This document shows, piece by piece, positions 18,131 to 30,293 of a stretch of DNA of 64,000 nt. This DNA comes from Bacillus sp. FJAT-28004. Lineage in GTDB: Bacteria; Bacillota; Bacilli; Paenibacillales; Paenibacillaceae. Position 1 is the first letter of the stretch. The number at the start of each line of letters is the position of its first letter. Below the pieces are notes generated by a model. That model did not search any database. It was not told where the DNA came from and saw nothing but the letters and a program-made list of their open reading frames with translations. Both the position numbers and the translations under genes were made by a program. Location of the stretch: contig NZ_LGHP01000001.1 in the NCBI RefSeq assembly GCF_001280845.1, forward strand, positions 3,173,786-3,237,785, written 5' to 3'.

Positions 18131-18529
18131 TTACCAAACGTAGCAAACTACTTCGCCGCCTGATTTAACCTGGCGTGCTTCTTTATCAGTCATAATCCCT
18201 TTGGAAGTGGAAATAATTGCAATTCCAAGTCCACCGAGTACACGAGGGATTTCAGTTGATTGTGTATAAACGCGAAGGCCTGGTTTTGAAATACGTTTCA
18301 AGCCAGTAATAACGCGCTCTTGGTTAGGGCCGTATTTCAAGAAAATACGGATAATCCCTTGTTTGTTGTCTTCGATATATTCAGCGTCGCGGATAAAACC
18401 CTCGCGCTTCAAAATCTCAGCGATTTGCTTCTTCATTTTCGAAGCGGGCATTTCCACGGTCTCGTGACGAACGACATTCGCGTTACGAATACGCGTCAAC
18501 ATATCTGCAACCGGATCAGACATAACCAT
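18131..18529 (-). CDS. rpsH: 30S ribosomal protein S8
   Basis: 132 residues, with [14 protein letters not shown] at the N-terminus and the [14 protein letters not shown] signature at the C-terminus. It has two adjacent ATG codons (MVM); either fits the AAGGAGGT site. S8 is the autogenous repressor of the spc operon in E. coli; whether this applies here is not shown. Confidence 0.97.
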   Translation of the reverse strand: MVMSDPVADMLTRIRNANVVRHETVEMPASKMKKQIAEILKREGFIRDAEYIEDNKQGIIRIFLKYGPNQERVITGLKRISKPGLRVYTQSTEIPRVLGGLGIAIISTSKGIMTDKEARQVKSGGEVVCYVW

Positions 18530-18559
18530 TGTGTTAACCTCCTTCCCAAACTAGGCTGA

Positions 18560-18745
18560 TTACCAGCTTGCTTTTTTAACGCCAGGAATCTGGCCCTTAT
18601 GTGCTAACTCACGGAAACAAATCCGGCAAACTTTAAACTTTTGCAAAACAGAATGCGGACGGCCGCAACGCTCACAGCGCGTATACGCGCGCACTTTAAA
18701 TTTCGGTGTGCGTTGTTGCTTCACTTTCATCGAAGTTTTTGCCAC
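18560..18745 (-). CDS. rpsZ: 30S ribosomal protein S14, zinc type (type Z)
   Basis: 61 residues with two CxxC pairs ([10 protein letters not shown] and [10 protein letters not shown]), the zinc-binding short form of S14. The start is GTG at 18745. It lies between rplE and rpsH. Confidence 0.95.
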   Translation of the reverse strand: MAKTSMKVKQQRTPKFKVRAYTRCERCGRPHSVLQKFKVCRICFRELAHKGQIPGVKKASW

Positions 18746-18771
18746 TGGGTATTACACCTCCTAAAAGTGGA

Positions 18772-19314
18772 TTACTTCGTAAACGGCATGCCCATTTGGG
18801 TCAGCAGTTCACGAGATTCTTCGTCCGTTTTTGCCGTCGTGACGATGACGATGTCCATACCGCGCACTTTATCGACTTTATCGTACTCGATCTCTGGGAA
18901 TATCAATTGCTCTTTAAGGCCAAGCGTATAGTTACCGCGACCATCAAAAGCTTTGTTTGATACACCGCGGAAGTCACGCACACGCGGTAGAGAAATGTTG
19001 AACAGTTTATCAAGGAAGTGGTACATACGCTCACCGCGCAATGTAACTTTAACCCCGATTGGCATGTTCTCACGAAGCTTAAAGCCTGCAATAGACTTCT
19101 TCGCACGAGTAACGACTGGTTTTTGACCGGAAATGATACGTAGTTCTTCAACTGCTACATCAAGGATTTTCGAATTGGAAACCGCTTCGCCTACCCCCAT
19201 GTTGATAACTACCTTCTCAATTTTCGGCACTTGCATAACAGACGTATAGTTGAACTTCTGCATAAGAGCAGGAGTTATTTCGTTTAAGAAACGACCTTTC
19301 AATCTTGCTGCCAT
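18772..19314 (-). CDS. rplE: 50S ribosomal protein L5
   Basis: 180 residues, a 5S rRNA-binding protein, with the conserved [15 protein letters not shown] and [19 protein letters not shown] segments. Confidence 0.97.
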   Translation of the reverse strand: MAARLKGRFLNEITPALMQKFNYTSVMQVPKIEKVVINMGVGEAVSNSKILDVAVEELRIISGQKPVVTRAKKSIAGFKLRENMPIGVKVTLRGERMYHFLDKLFNISLPRVRDFRGVSNKAFDGRGNYTLGLKEQLIFPEIEYDKVDKVRGMDIVIVTTAKTDEESRELLTQMGMPFTK

Positions 19315-19345
19315 TGATCATGGACCTCCTTTCCTACCGTAACGA

Positions 19346-19699
19346 TTAGTCGATTACTTCTCCGGAACGTTTCGCGATCCGAACTTTCTTGCCGTTGTCG
19401 AGCACTTTGTATCCGATACGTGTTACTTTACCGCTCTTCGGATCGATATGCATAACGTTTGATACGTGAATTGGCGCTTCTTGTTCGATAATACCGCCCT
19501 GTGGATTAGCTTGCGATGGACGAGTATGTTTCTTAACAGTATTTACACCTTCTACAAGAACGCGATTTTCACGCGGGTATGCAGCGATAACGCGGCCCTT
19601 CTTACCTTTATCTTTACCGGTAATTACGATAACCGTATCGTCTTTTTTCACGTGCAATTTGTTGTTATGGGATTCGAGTACTTTTTTCAGCCTTGGCAT
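19346..19699 (-). CDS. rplX: 50S ribosomal protein L24
   Basis: 117 residues with an N-terminal KOW motif ([20 protein letters not shown]). It is an assembly initiator of the 50S subunit and follows rplN by 46 bases. Confidence 0.97.
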   Translation of the reverse strand: MPRLKKVLESHNNKLHVKKDDTVIVITGKDKGKKGRVIAAYPRENRVLVEGVNTVKKHTRPSQANPQGGIIEQEAPIHVSNVMHIDPKSGKVTRIGYKVLDNGKKVRIAKRSGEVID

Positions 19700-19745
19700 G
19701 AGTTACACCTCCTGCACGCTTGTGCTTTCAAGCTTATATAGGTTC

Positions 19746-20114
19746 TTAGATTACTTCTGGAGCAAGCGATACGATTTTCATGAAATCTTTATCGCGAAGT
19801 TCACGGGCAACAGGTCCAAAAATACGTGTGCCGCGTGGGCTTTTATCTTCTTTAACGATAACAGCTGCGTTTTCGTCAAATGCGATGTACGAACCGTCTT
19901 TACGACGAACCGAACGTTTTGTACGAACGATAACCGCTTTAACAACGTCACCCTTTTTGACAACGCCGCCTGGTGTTGCTTGTTTTACTGAGCAAACGAT
20001 CAAATCGCCGATGTGACCAACGCGACGTCCCGTTCCACCAAGTACACGGATACACATCAATTGTTTTGCGCCGGAGTTGTCAGCAACCGCTAAGCGCGAA
20101 AATGGTTGAATCAT
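19746..20114 (-). CDS. rplN: 50S ribosomal protein L14
   Basis: 122 residues beginning [20 protein letters not shown], a five-stranded beta-barrel protein, family length. Confidence 0.97.
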   Translation of the reverse strand: MIQPFSRLAVADNSGAKQLMCIRVLGGTGRRVGHIGDLIVCSVKQATPGGVVKKGDVVKAVIVRTKRSVRRKDGSYIAFDENAAVIVKEDKSPRGTRIFGPVARELRDKDFMKIVSLAPEVI

Positions 20115-20161
20115 TTCAACGTCCTCCTTTCGGAAAAATGCTCAGATACTGCATACGCTCA

Positions 20162-20425
20162 TTAGATAATAACAGCAACTTCAACAACTTCTACAAGTCT
20201 GAAGCGTTTGTCTTTCGATAGCGGACGAGTCTCCATGATTTTCACGATGTCGCCAATCTTCGCTTGGTCATTTTCATCGTGCGCCTTAAATTTTTTCGTA
20301 ACTTTAATGCGTTTATGGTACAAATCGTGTTTTTTATATGTTTCAATAGCAACTACGATTGTTTTGTCCATCTTGTCGCTTACCACTTTGCCAATTAACA
20401 CTTTGCGGGCATTGCGTTCGCTCAT
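20162..20425 (-). CDS. rpsQ: 30S ribosomal protein S17
   Basis: 87 residues of OB-fold, with [20 protein letters not shown]. The start at 20425 is set by GAAGGAGGAAG; the in-frame ATG eight codons upstream has no ribosome site. Confidence 0.96.
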   Translation of the reverse strand: MSERNARKVLIGKVVSDKMDKTIVVAIETYKKHDLYHKRIKVTKKFKAHDENDQAKIGDIVKIMETRPLSKDKRFRLVEVVEVAVII

Positions 20426-20475
20426 GTTCTTCCTCCTTCCTTCAGCCATGATTATGCATTCATGTAAGGGATTTA

Positions 20476-20676
20476 CTAGCTGCTAATTCCGAGTTCTCTT
20501 TCACGCAAAATCGTTTTAGCACGAGCGATTCCTTTACGCACATCACGGATCCGAGTCGGGTTATCCAATTGGCCAGTAGCCAGTTGGAAACGAAGATTGA
20601 AAAGCTCTTCTTTAAAACCAGCGACCTGTTGTTCAAGCTCAGCAGAGGTTAGGTTTCTAAATTCACTAGCTTTCAT
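20476..20676 (-). CDS. rpmC: 50S ribosomal protein L29
   Basis: 66 residues, two helices, [18 protein letters not shown]. It overlaps the end of rplP by 11 bases, and its ribosome site (GGGTGGTGAAG) lies in the last rplP codons, giving translational coupling. Confidence 0.95.
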   Translation of the reverse strand: MKASEFRNLTSAELEQQVAGFKEELFNLRFQLATGQLDNPTRIRDVRKGIARAKTILRERELGISS

Positions 20677-21100
20677 TTGCTTCACCACCCACTTCTTCAC
20701 GCTTCACGAATTTAGTCTTGATTGGCAATTTATGAGCCGCAAGACGCATCGCTTCACGAGCGGTTTCTTCGGATACACCAGCAAGTTCAAACAGGATTTT
20801 ACCTGGTTTAACTACGGCTACCCATTTCTCAACGTTACCTTTACCACTACCCATACGCACTTCAAGAGGCTTTTGAGTAATTGGTTTTGCAGGGAAAATC
20901 TTGATCCAAACTTTACCACCACGTTTGATGTAGCGAGTCATAGCGATACGAGCCGCTTCAATCTGACGGTTTGTGATCCATGATGGTTCTAGTGCTTGTA
21001 GACCGTATTCACCGAATGCTACTGTAGTGCCGCCTTTAGCGCGACCCTTCATATGACCGCGTTGTTGTTTGCGGTGTTTGACACGTTTAGGTACCAACAT
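20666..21100 (-). CDS. rplP: 50S ribosomal protein L16
   Basis: 144 residues beginning [15 protein letters not shown], with the conserved [20 protein letters not shown] segment near the A-site tRNA elbow. It is 2 bases from rpsC. Confidence 0.97.
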   Translation of the reverse strand: MLVPKRVKHRKQQRGHMKGRAKGGTTVAFGEYGLQALEPSWITNRQIEAARIAMTRYIKRGGKVWIKIFPAKPITQKPLEVRMGSGKGNVEKWVAVVKPGKILFELAGVSEETAREAMRLAAHKLPIKTKFVKREEVGGEANES

Positions 21101-21102
21101 GA

Positions 21103-21765
21103 TTAGTTGCCTCCTTCCTGGGGAGCTTTCTTCTTAATCGGAAGGACTTCGCCGCGATAGATCCATACTTTAACGCCGATACGGCCGTATGTTGTAGCCG
21201 CTTCAGCCGTGCCGTAATCGATATCTGCACGTAGTGTATGAAGTGGTACTGTTCCTTCGCTGTAGCCTTCCGAACGTGCGATTTCCGCGCCACCGAGACG
21301 ACCGCTAACAGCGGTTTTGATCCCTTTAGCACCTGAACGCATGGAGCGTTGAATTGCTTGCTTCAATGCGCGACGGAAAGATACACGACGCTCAAGTTGT
21401 TGTGCGATGCTTTCAGCTACAAGAATAGCGTCAAGATCTGCATGTTTGATTTCAGAAATGTTGATGTGAACTTTTTTGCCTTTAGAGATTTTACCAAGCT
21501 CAGTACGTAGGTTTTCTACTTCGGAACCGCCTTTACCAATAACCATACCTGGTTTTGCGGTTTGGATCGTTACGTTCACGCGGTTAGCTGCACGTTCGAT
21601 CTCGATGTGAGAAACTGCTGCGTCTTTCAGCTTGTTTTTCAAGTATTCACGGATTTTAACGTCTTCCATAAGAAGATCGCCGAAATCTTTGCCAGCGAAC
21701 CATTTGGACTCCCAATCACGGATAACTCCGACCCGGAAGCCTATTGGATTTACCTTTTGACCCAC
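21103..21765 (-). CDS. rpsC: 30S ribosomal protein S3
   Basis: 220 residues with an N-terminal KH type-2 domain ([16 protein letters not shown]) and the C-terminal S3 domain. The start is GTG at 21765 ([13 protein letters not shown]), 7 bases after AAGGAGGG; the longer frame upstream overlaps rplV. Confidence 0.96.
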   Translation of the reverse strand: MGQKVNPIGFRVGVIRDWESKWFAGKDFGDLLMEDVKIREYLKNKLKDAAVSHIEIERAANRVNVTIQTAKPGMVIGKGGSEVENLRTELGKISKGKKVHINISEIKHADLDAILVAESIAQQLERRVSFRRALKQAIQRSMRSGAKGIKTAVSGRLGGAEIARSEGYSEGTVPLHTLRADIDYGTAEAATTYGRIGVKVWIYRGEVLPIKKKAPQEGGN

Positions 21766-21778
21766 ACGTATTCCCTCC

Positions 21779-22114
21779 TTATTTTTCAGATACCACCAAG
21801 GTAATGTGGCTGGTTCTTTTATTGATCCGGCTTGCGCGACCCATCGCACGAGGACGGAAACGTTTCATCGTTGGCCCTTGGTTAACAAAGGCTTGCGAGA
21901 TGAACAATTTGTTTACGTCAAGCTGGTAGTTATGCTCAGCGTTAGCAATAGCAGAGTTCAGCAGCTTCTCCAAAATTGGGGATGCAGACTTAGGCGTGTG
22001 GCGCAAAATCGCGATTGCTTCGCCAACTTGTTTACCGCGAATCAAATCCGCAACAAGCTGTGCTTTACGAGGTGCAATACGAATGTATTTAGCGTGCGCT
22101 TTAGCTTCTGGCAT
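21779..22114 (-). CDS. rplV: 50S ribosomal protein L22
   Basis: 111 residues with the extended beta-hairpin ([20 protein letters not shown]) that lines the exit tunnel and sets macrolide response. No tunnel-tip deletion is seen. Confidence 0.97.
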   Translation of the reverse strand: MPEAKAHAKYIRIAPRKAQLVADLIRGKQVGEAIAILRHTPKSASPILEKLLNSAIANAEHNYQLDVNKLFISQAFVNQGPTMKRFRPRAMGRASRINKRTSHITLVVSEK

Positions 22115-22158
22115 GTAGGAACCTCCTCTCGTTTACGTTAGAGATGTTTAAGGGCAAA

Positions 22159-22440
22159 TTAACGTCTGCCCGTTTTTTTGTCTTCACCGGCATGGCCTTT
22201 ATACGTACGAGTTGGTGCAAATTCACCAAGCTTGTGTCCAACCATATCTTCCGTTACATATACAGGCACGTGCTTGCGTCCATCATATACCGCAAATGTG
22301 TGACCTATGAATTGTGGGAAAATGGTCGAGCGGCGGGACCAGGTTTTGATAACGACCTTTTTCTCAGCTTCGTTCAATACCTCGACTTTTTTAAGCAGGT
22401 ATCCGTCAATAAACGGACCTTTCTTTAAACTGCGACCCAT
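22159..22440 (-). CDS. rpsS: 30S ribosomal protein S19
   Basis: 93 residues beginning [18 protein letters not shown]. The start is chosen by GGGAGG seven bases upstream. Confidence 0.97.
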   Translation of the reverse strand: MGRSLKKGPFIDGYLLKKVEVLNEAEKKVVIKTWSRRSTIFPQFIGHTFAVYDGRKHVPVYVTEDMVGHKLGEFAPTRTYKGHAGEDKKTGRR

Positions 22441-22507
22441 TTGTGTTCCTCCCTTCAAATAAGCGGTAGCGATACTTTCGTATCACGCGGTTTGTATCAA
22501 GTTGCTA

Positions 22508-23338
22508 TTATTTCGTGCGACGACGAATAATGTATTGGCTTGATGCTTTTTTCTTCTTACGCGTTTTGTAACCAAGAGTTGGTTTACCCCAAGGAGACAT
22601 AGGCGATTTGCGTCCGATTGGAGCACGGCCTTCACCACCACCGTGTGGGTGATCGTTAGGGTTCATTACAACACCACGTACAGTAGGACGATTGCCCAAC
22701 CAACGGTTACGGCCGGCTTTACCGATTTTCACTAGTTCGTGATCTTCGTTACCAACAGAACCAATTGTTGCACGGCAAGTGTTCAAGATACGACGAACTT
22801 CACCCGAAGTCAAACGAACAGATACGTAGTTTTCTTCTTTACCAAGAAGTTGAGCACTAGTACCAGCTGCACGAACAAGTTGTCCGCCTTTACCCGGTTT
22901 CAATTCGATGTTGTGGATAACTGTACCGACAGGGATATTAACAAGTGGCAACGCATTGCCTGGTTTAATATCAGAGCCAACACCAGATACCACTTGATCT
23001 CCAACTTTCAATCCTTTAGGAGCGATGATATATGCTTTAGCACCATCAACATAATGGATCAAAGCAATGTTGGAGGAACGGTTCGGATCGTATTCGATCG
23101 TCGCAACGTTTCCTACGATACCGTCTTTAGTACGTTTGAAGTCGATGATACGGTATTTACGTTTGTGTCCGCCACCATGGTGACGTACCGTAATTTTACC
23201 TTGGTTGTTACGTCCAGCTTTTTTGAAAAGTGGAGCAAGCAACGATTTCTCCGGTGTACTTGTCGTGATCTCTTCGAAAGTCGAAACGGACATGTTACGA
23301 CGTGCAGGAGAGGTCGGTTTGTACTTTTTAATAGGCAC
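22508..23338 (-). CDS. rplB: 50S ribosomal protein L2
   Basis: 276 residues with the C-terminal peptidyl-transferase region [14 protein letters not shown] containing the conserved histidine. The start is GTG at 23338, preceded by AAAGGAGG. Confidence 0.97.
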   Translation of the reverse strand: MPIKKYKPTSPARRNMSVSTFEEITTSTPEKSLLAPLFKKAGRNNQGKITVRHHGGGHKRKYRIIDFKRTKDGIVGNVATIEYDPNRSSNIALIHYVDGAKAYIIAPKGLKVGDQVVSGVGSDIKPGNALPLVNIPVGTVIHNIELKPGKGGQLVRAAGTSAQLLGKEENYVSVRLTSGEVRRILNTCRATIGSVGNEDHELVKIGKAGRNRWLGNRPTVRGVVMNPNDHPHGGGEGRAPIGRKSPMSPWGKPTLGYKTRKKKKASSQYIIRRRTK

Positions 23339-23355
23339 TTTGATTTCCTCCTTTT

Positions 23356-23649
23356 CTAAACAGACGTTTCAAAGAACTCAAGTTCTTTGCTGTCAGCGCT
23401 CAGTTGAACGATGGCTTTTTTCCAATCCGGTCTGTATCCGCTATGTTTACCATAACGTTTCGGTTTACCCGCAACACGCATTGTGTTAACGCCGGTTACT
23501 TTTACTTTAAAAATTGACTCAATCGCAAGTTTGATTTCAGTTTTGTTTGAACGAAGATCAACTTCGAAAACATACTTTTTATCAACCATGTAATCGCTCG
23601 TACGTTCCGTGATAACCGGGCGCTTGATAATATCGCGTGGATTTTTCAT
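23356..23649 (-). CDS. rplW: 50S ribosomal protein L23
   Basis: 97 residues, a protein of the tunnel exit where trigger factor and SRP dock. Its ATG overlaps the rplD stop (TAATG). Confidence 0.97.
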   Translation of the reverse strand: MKNPRDIIKRPVITERTSDYMVDKKYVFEVDLRSNKTEIKLAIESIFKVKVTGVNTMRVAGKPKRYGKHSGYRPDWKKAIVQLSADSKELEFFETSV

Positions 23650-24272
23650 TACGCAAGCACCTCCTGTACTTTCTCTACTGCTTCTTTAGTGATGATAAGG
23701 TTGTCATGCACCAAAACATCCAGAACATTGATGCCGTCAGCTGTAACGAACTTCACACCTGGGATGTTACGAGCAGACAATGCTACGTTATCTTCATAAT
23801 TAGCCGTTACTACTAGAGCTTTACGGCCAACTTTAAGGTTGCCTAGAATTGCTGCAAATTCCTTAGTTTTAGGAGCTGCAAGTGTCAATGAATCCAAAAC
23901 GATAATTTCGTTTGCAATCACTTTTGAAGACAAAGCAGATTTAATCGCTAGACGACGAACCTTCTTAGGAAGTTTGAAGCCATATGAGCGAGGAGTTGGT
24001 CCGAAAACCACGCCACCGCCAACCCATTGCGGGGAGCGAATGCTACCTTGACGAGCACGGCCAGTACCTTTTTGTTTCCAAGGTTTACGACCGCCACCAC
24101 GTACTTCGGAGCGTCCTTTAGTTTTGTGATTACCGAAGCGTTCAGATGCTTGTTGATTAACAACAGCACTGTGCAAAACGTGAACATTTGGTTGAATTCC
24201 GAAAACCGTTTCAGCCAGTTCAAGTTCGCCCACTTGCGCGCCACTCACGTTAAATACTGTTACTTTTGGCAT
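23649..24272 (-). CDS. rplD: 50S ribosomal protein L4
   Basis: 207 residues with the tunnel loop ([20 protein letters not shown]), which looks wild type. In gamma-proteobacteria L4 represses the S10 operon; no equivalent is established here. Confidence 0.97.
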   Translation of the reverse strand: MPKVTVFNVSGAQVGELELAETVFGIQPNVHVLHSAVVNQQASERFGNHKTKGRSEVRGGGRKPWKQKGTGRARQGSIRSPQWVGGGVVFGPTPRSYGFKLPKKVRRLAIKSALSSKVIANEIIVLDSLTLAAPKTKEFAAILGNLKVGRKALVVTANYEDNVALSARNIPGVKFVTADGINVLDVLVHDNLIITKEAVEKVQEVLA

Positions 24273-24300
24273 TTCCTGTTCCTCCTTTCTGTAAAATCAA

Positions 24301-24924
24301 TTATTTCTTAACTGTTTGCTTAACTTTTACGAAACCGTTTTTCGGGCCCGGAATCGAACCTTTGATTAGAAGAACATTACGTTCTACATCTACACGGATA
24401 ACTTCAAGTTTTTGAATCGTGATTGTTTCGTGACCCATATGTCCTGGAAGGCGTTTGCCTTTCGGTACACGGTTCGCTTGGATAGAACCCATCGAACCTG
24501 GTCCACGGTGGTAACGGGAACCGTGAGACATAGGACCCGTGCTTTGATTCCAACGTTTGATAACGCCGGCAAAGCCCTTACCTTTTGAAATACCTGTTAC
24601 GTCAACGAATTCGCCTTCTGTGAATAGGTCAGCTTTTACTAGTTGGCCAACTTCATAATCACCTAGATTAATTCCGCGAATTTCACGAACGTAGCGCTTA
24701 GGTGTTGCGTTAGCTTTTTTAGCGTGACCAGCTTCTGGCTTGTTCGATCTGCTTTCCTTTTTATCGGAGAAACCGAATTGAACTGCTTCGTAGCCGTCAT
24801 TCTCTTGGTCTTTCTTTTGAAGTACTACACAAGGTCCAGCTTCGATAACTGTTACTGGAATAACGTTACCATCAGCAGCAAACACTTGAGTCATACCAAG
24901 TTTTTTTCCTAAGATACCTTTCAT
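24301..24924 (-). CDS. rplC: 50S ribosomal protein L3
   Basis: 207 residues beginning [20 protein letters not shown], with the central extension ([15 protein letters not shown]) reaching toward the peptidyl transferase centre. Confidence 0.97.
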   Translation of the reverse strand: MKGILGKKLGMTQVFAADGNVIPVTVIEAGPCVVLQKKDQENDGYEAVQFGFSDKKESRSNKPEAGHAKKANATPKRYVREIRGINLGDYEVGQLVKADLFTEGEFVDVTGISKGKGFAGVIKRWNQSTGPMSHGSRYHRGPGSMGSIQANRVPKGKRLPGHMGHETITIQKLEVIRVDVERNVLLIKGSIPGPKNGFVKVKQTVKK

Positions 24925-24965
24925 GTTGACACCTCATTTCCTTTCTATAATCGCATATCCTGATA

Positions 24966-25402
<437 letters not shown>

Positions 25403-25408
25403 GTCAAT

Positions 25409-25437
25409 ATTATACCGAATCTAATAGGCAATTGCAA
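25409..25437 (-). promoter_or_regulatory. SigA promoter of the S10 operon
   Basis: On minus, -35 TTGCAA (25437-25432) and perfect -10 TATAAT (25414-25409) are 17 bases apart, upstream of rpsJ. Confidence 0.85.
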
Positions 25438-25826
25438 CATAAATTTTCTTCTTTCTTTATACCATCGTAAGACTGCAACAAGAATATCTATAATACCTTG
25501 CGAAACACCCTTACATTCGCCCATTATGTCCCTTATTACAAGTATTTAGAACAGTTTGATTATAATAACGGACTTAATGGGCGCTATATGATTATATACA
25601 TCATCCGGTTGAAAAGACACCGCCAAATAACGCCAGTCCTCACTTTTACAGAAAAAACACGCAGCGACCTTATGTCGCTGCGTGTCTTCTTTCTATTATA
25701 ACAGAGTTGAAGTGAAGTATCAGCATGCTCTGATTCTATTTGTTTAGAAGGAGTAAGCAGCTGTGACTATTCTAACAGAGCTGCATGCTCTCCATCCAAC
25801 ACTTCATATTCAGTGTAAGTAACCCA
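25438..25826. other. Gap between the ABC operon and the S10 promoter
   Basis: Apart from the terminator at 25652-25690 and a short inverted repeat near 25806-25820 (ACACT/AGTGT), I see no gene here. Short frames lack ribosome sites. Confidence 0.6.
25652..25690 (-). terminator. Terminator of the TrpX-type ABC operon
   Basis: A perfect 12-base stem, ACACGCAGCGAC and GTCGCTGCGTGT, surrounds a 5-base loop. On minus it is followed by TTTTTTCT. It lies about 140 bases after the ATPase stop. Confidence 0.85.
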
Positions 25827-26621
25827 CTACCCAAGCACGATACGATCATCCGCTAGCTTCTTACCGCTAATAAGCTCAAATTCACCAAGCAATTGTTCAA
25901 CGGTTAGATCCTTTTTCCGCTCTTCTGGTACATCAAGAATAATCCGGCCTTTATCCATCATAATGAGCCGATTGCCAAGACGGATCGCCTGCTCCATATT
26001 ATGAGTAACCATAAGCGTGGTCAAATTCATCTCACGAACAAGGTTTTCCGTTAAAGTCGTAATGAGCTCTGCTCTTGAAGGGTCAAGCGCTGCGGTATGC
26101 TCATCCAGCAATAAGATTTGCGGTCTAGTAAAGGTAGCCATCAACAGGCTTAGCGCCTGCCGCTCTCCACCAGACAATAAACCAACTTTTGCTCCAAGAC
26201 GATTCTCAAGTCCAATACCAAGGCGCTGAAGCTCTTGTTTAAAAATCGTACGTTTTGCCCGCGTTACACCAAACGAGAAGCCTCGTGACTTTCCACGTGC
26301 ATAGGCAATCGCCAAATTCTCTTCAATAGACATATGGGGCGCTGTTCCTGCCATTGGGTCCTGAAATACTCGCCCAATCCAGCGGCTGCGTTGATATTCT
26401 GTAAGCTGGCTTATATTATTGCCGTCAATTCTAACCTCACCCGCATCAGGCTTCATTACACCAGATATGATGTTCATTAGTGTTGATTTGCCTGCTCCGT
26501 TACTTCCTATAACCGTAATAAAATCGCCAGGCTTCATCATTAGATTAGCGCCTACGAGCGCTGTTTTCTCATCAACGGTACCAGGGTTGAACAGCTTGGA
26601 CACTTTTGCAATCTCTAACAT
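25827..26621 (-). CDS. ABC transporter ATP-binding protein (TrpX-system partner)
   Basis: 264 residues with Walker A GSNGAGKST (about 38-46), signature LSGGERQALSL and Walker B ILLLDEHTAALDP, followed by the H-loop VTHNMEQAI. It is the cytoplasmic ATPase energising the permease encoded just upstream, whose stop it overlaps (TAATG). Three-gene systems of this kind have been called TrpXYZ; the real substrate (tryptophan, tyrosine or something else) cannot be read from the sequence. Confidence 0.9.
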   Translation of the reverse strand: MLEIAKVSKLFNPGTVDEKTALVGANLMMKPGDFITVIGSNGAGKSTLMNIISGVMKPDAGEVRIDGNNISQLTEYQRSRWIGRVFQDPMAGTAPHMSIEENLAIAYARGKSRGFSFGVTRAKRTIFKQELQRLGIGLENRLGAKVGLLSGGERQALSLLMATFTRPQILLLDEHTAALDPSRAELITTLTENLVREMNLTTLMVTHNMEQAIRLGNRLIMMDKGRIILDVPEERKKDLTVEQLLGEFELISGKKLADDRIVLG

Positions 26622-27535
26622 TAGCGTCCACCTCCAGGATTCATTTTATCCATAGATGCCAGCATTTCTGCTGTTCTTCTTTTGGCTATATTTTTTTGCT
26701 TCCATCCCCTTCTAGCTGAAGGAATGATCAAGGCAAAAATAATGATTACAGCTGTAATAAGCTTCATATCAGAAGCATCCAACCATTCTACACGTAGTGC
26801 AAATGCATAAATAATTCGATAAATAATCGAACCAAGAATAACAGCTAAAGTCGCTCTAAAGATTGTGCGAGAACCAAATACGGCTTCACCAATAATAACG
26901 GATGCAAGACCAATAACGATCATTCCAATACCCATGCTATTATCAGCATATTTATTGTAATGTGCGACTAATGCCCCTGAAGTAGCTACAAGCGAATTCG
27001 ACAAGGCAACACCAAATATCGTCGTAATATCTGTATTTGCGCCAAAGCTGCGAATCATTCGAGAGTTATCCCCAGTTGCGCGAAGACTCAATCCGAGGTC
27101 CGTACGGAAAAATAAATCTAGAACCAACTTAACCACAATGACAAATACGATCATGACAATCAACGTTGATACATTACTGAATAGGTTTTCTTGTCCCCTT
27201 AAGGATACGTTTGGTTTTCCCAAAATTCTTAAGTTAATTGAATATAGTGCGATCATCATAATAATGCCTGACAATAGTCCGTTAATTTTCCCTTTTGTAT
27301 GGAGTAGTCCCGTACAGGTACCAGCGATAGCTCCTCCTACAAATGCACATAATACTGCAATCCATGGAGCCGTTCCATTAACCGTCATAACCGTACCGAT
27401 AGCGGCGCCAGTTGTGAAACTGCCATCCACCGTTAAATCCGGAAAATCAAGAATTCGAAACGTTATATATACTCCAAGTGCCATAAGCGCATACAATAAA
27501 CCACTCTCTATAGCTCCCTGCATGGATACGAGCAT
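26621..27535 (-). CDS. ABC transporter permease, branched-chain-type fold
   Basis: 304 residues with eight or nine hydrophobic segments and a basic C-terminus. It is related to the LivH/RbsC permease class (BPD_transp_2). The ribosome site is AAAAGGAGG. It pairs with the ATPase downstream and the lipoprotein upstream. Confidence 0.88.
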   Translation of the reverse strand: MLVSMQGAIESGLLYALMALGVYITFRILDFPDLTVDGSFTTGAAIGTVMTVNGTAPWIAVLCAFVGGAIAGTCTGLLHTKGKINGLLSGIIMMIALYSINLRILGKPNVSLRGQENLFSNVSTLIVMIVFVIVVKLVLDLFFRTDLGLSLRATGDNSRMIRSFGANTDITTIFGVALSNSLVATSGALVAHYNKYADNSMGIGMIVIGLASVIIGEAVFGSRTIFRATLAVILGSIIYRIIYAFALRVEWLDASDMKLITAVIIIFALIIPSARRGWKQKNIAKRRTAEMLASMDKMNPGGGR

Positions 27536-27631
27536 ATGACATACCTCCTTTTCATAACAAGGGGGTGAACGAGTAGCCCGGTCACCCCTTTGGAACCTAT
27601 GATTCTGCTATTTTAAGCAAATAATTTAAAT

Positions 27632-28675
27632 TTACTCAATGATATTGTTTGCTTGGTCTTTAACAAATGCTTTCATCTCGTCAGTAACTGTAATACCTTG
27701 TTCTGCAGCTGCCTTCATGTTGAAGATGAAATCAAGCTTTTGTGGCATGGTAACATCCATATCCGCTGGTTTTTTACCGTTTTTCAAAATCTCAACAGCC
27801 ATTTGGCCAACTTCATAACCATGATCATAATATTTGAAGCCTACAGCCGCGAAAGCGCCTTTTTCAACCGTATCACGGTCAGCCGAGAAAAATGGAATAT
27901 CGTTAGCATTAGCAACTTCAATAATCGCATCAACACCGCTTACAACCATGTTATCCAAAGTAATGTAAATAGCATCCACACGGCCTACTAGAGAATCTGC
28001 TGCTTGTTTTACATCAGATGAGTTGGCTACAGCTGCTTTTACCAGCTTGATTCCATGCTCAGCGAGAGCTTTCTCAGCGATGTCGCCCATTACAACTGCG
28101 TTTGGCTCTCCTTCATTAATAACAAGACCAACATTTTTCACATTAGGAAATTGAGCCGCGATGAAATCCATCGTTTGTTTAATTGCGTCTGGATTCGTAT
28201 CAGAAGCGCCTGTAACATTTCCTCCTGGTGCTTTCAATTGCGTAACGATTCCTGCATCAATAGGATCTGTTACAGCAGCGAATAATACAGGGATGTCCTT
28301 AACTTCATCAGCCAAGCTTTGTGCAGTCGGAGTTGCAATTCCTAATGCAAGGTCACTTTTACTTGATTTAATCTTTTGTGCAATTGTGGCAATATTCGCT
28401 TGCTCACCTTGCGCATTATTGAAGTCGATTTTAAGGTTTTTGCCTTCTTCAAATCCACCATCTTTTAGTGCTGCAATAAAACCATCGCGCGTTGCATCCA
28501 ATGATGGATGCTCTACAATTTGTGAAATTGCAATCGTATACTGTTTTTCGCTGTTGCCTGAACCAGCTTTATTGCCGTCGTTCTCTGCACCTGACTTACC
28601 TGAGTTGGCGCCACACGCTGCCGTTACTACCATAACTGAAGCTAATACCAGACTAAGCAAAAATTTTCTGTTCAT
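27632..28675 (-). CDS. ABC transporter substrate-binding lipoprotein (TrpX family, PF04392)
   Basis: 347 residues with a signal peptide and lipobox VTAAC (Cys 21), then a Ser/Gly/Asn-rich linker and a two-lobed periplasmic-binding fold (YTIAISQIVEHPSLDATRDG near the start). This is the ABC_sub_bind family to which TrpX belongs. It is the first gene of the operon, and the 97-base gap to the permease is consistent with higher lipoprotein expression. No T-box or other amino-acid riboswitch consensus is seen upstream. Confidence 0.88.
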   Translation of the reverse strand: MNRKFLLSLVLASVMVVTAACGANSGKSGAENDGNKAGSGNSEKQYTIAISQIVEHPSLDATRDGFIAALKDGGFEEGKNLKIDFNNAQGEQANIATIAQKIKSSKSDLALGIATPTAQSLADEVKDIPVLFAAVTDPIDAGIVTQLKAPGGNVTGASDTNPDAIKQTMDFIAAQFPNVKNVGLVINEGEPNAVVMGDIAEKALAEHGIKLVKAAVANSSDVKQAADSLVGRVDAIYITLDNMVVSGVDAIIEVANANDIPFFSADRDTVEKGAFAAVGFKYYDHGYEVGQMAVEILKNGKKPADMDVTMPQKLDFIFNMKAAAEQGITVTDEMKAFVKDQANNIIE

Positions 28676-28987
28676 TCTTTAAATCCCCTCTCATCATATA
28701 AGTCCCTTTGTATTGCAGCCTTTTGCAAATAAGTACATGTACAGCAAAGCATTATCGCTTTCTACCATTAAAGCCTATGACTGTGCTTAAGTGACTGGAT
28801 TTTAATGAGCAAAGGACAAGCTCCACTAACTATTCCTTAATATTAAATGGGCTTAAGGTATACAGTCAATGAATAGTTATATGTAAAATTAAGTTAGAAG
28901 CCCTATTGACCGTTCTATATGGAAAAATAAAAAGCCCTCACCGAAGTGAGGGCTTTTGTTATTCATAGCGGCTAAAGCCGCAATGAA
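28676..28987. other. Gap between tuf and the TrpX-type operon
   Basis: It holds the tuf terminator and, on minus, a weak promoter candidate (TTGACT near 28868-28873, with TTAATA 17 bases on). There is also a GTACATGTAC palindrome near 28733. No gene is seen. Confidence 0.5.
28928..28958 (-). terminator. Terminator of the str operon (after tuf)
   Basis: AAAAGCCCTCAC and GTGAGGGCTTTT form a perfect 12-base stem around a four-base loop, followed on minus by T-rich sequence. It ends the long ybxF-rpsL-rpsG-fusA-tuf transcript. Confidence 0.9.
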
Positions 28988-30178
<1,191 letters not shown>

Positions 30179-30293
30179 TGAACTTGAGCCTCCTCAATTT
30201 AACATCATATTTTTTATGTGTAGCCGACATTTGGCTCGCAAGCAAACCAAAATGACGGCAAAAGCAATTTGTTTAGCGCTAGTCCAAAAACGA

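Noticed and set aside
23649..24272. Macrolide-resistance changes in L4 or L22
   Set aside because: The tunnel loops of both proteins look intact.
28676..28930. A possible T-box or tryptophan riboswitch before the TrpX-type operon
   Set aside because: No GTGGNACCGCG consensus or terminator/antiterminator pair is present on the minus strand.
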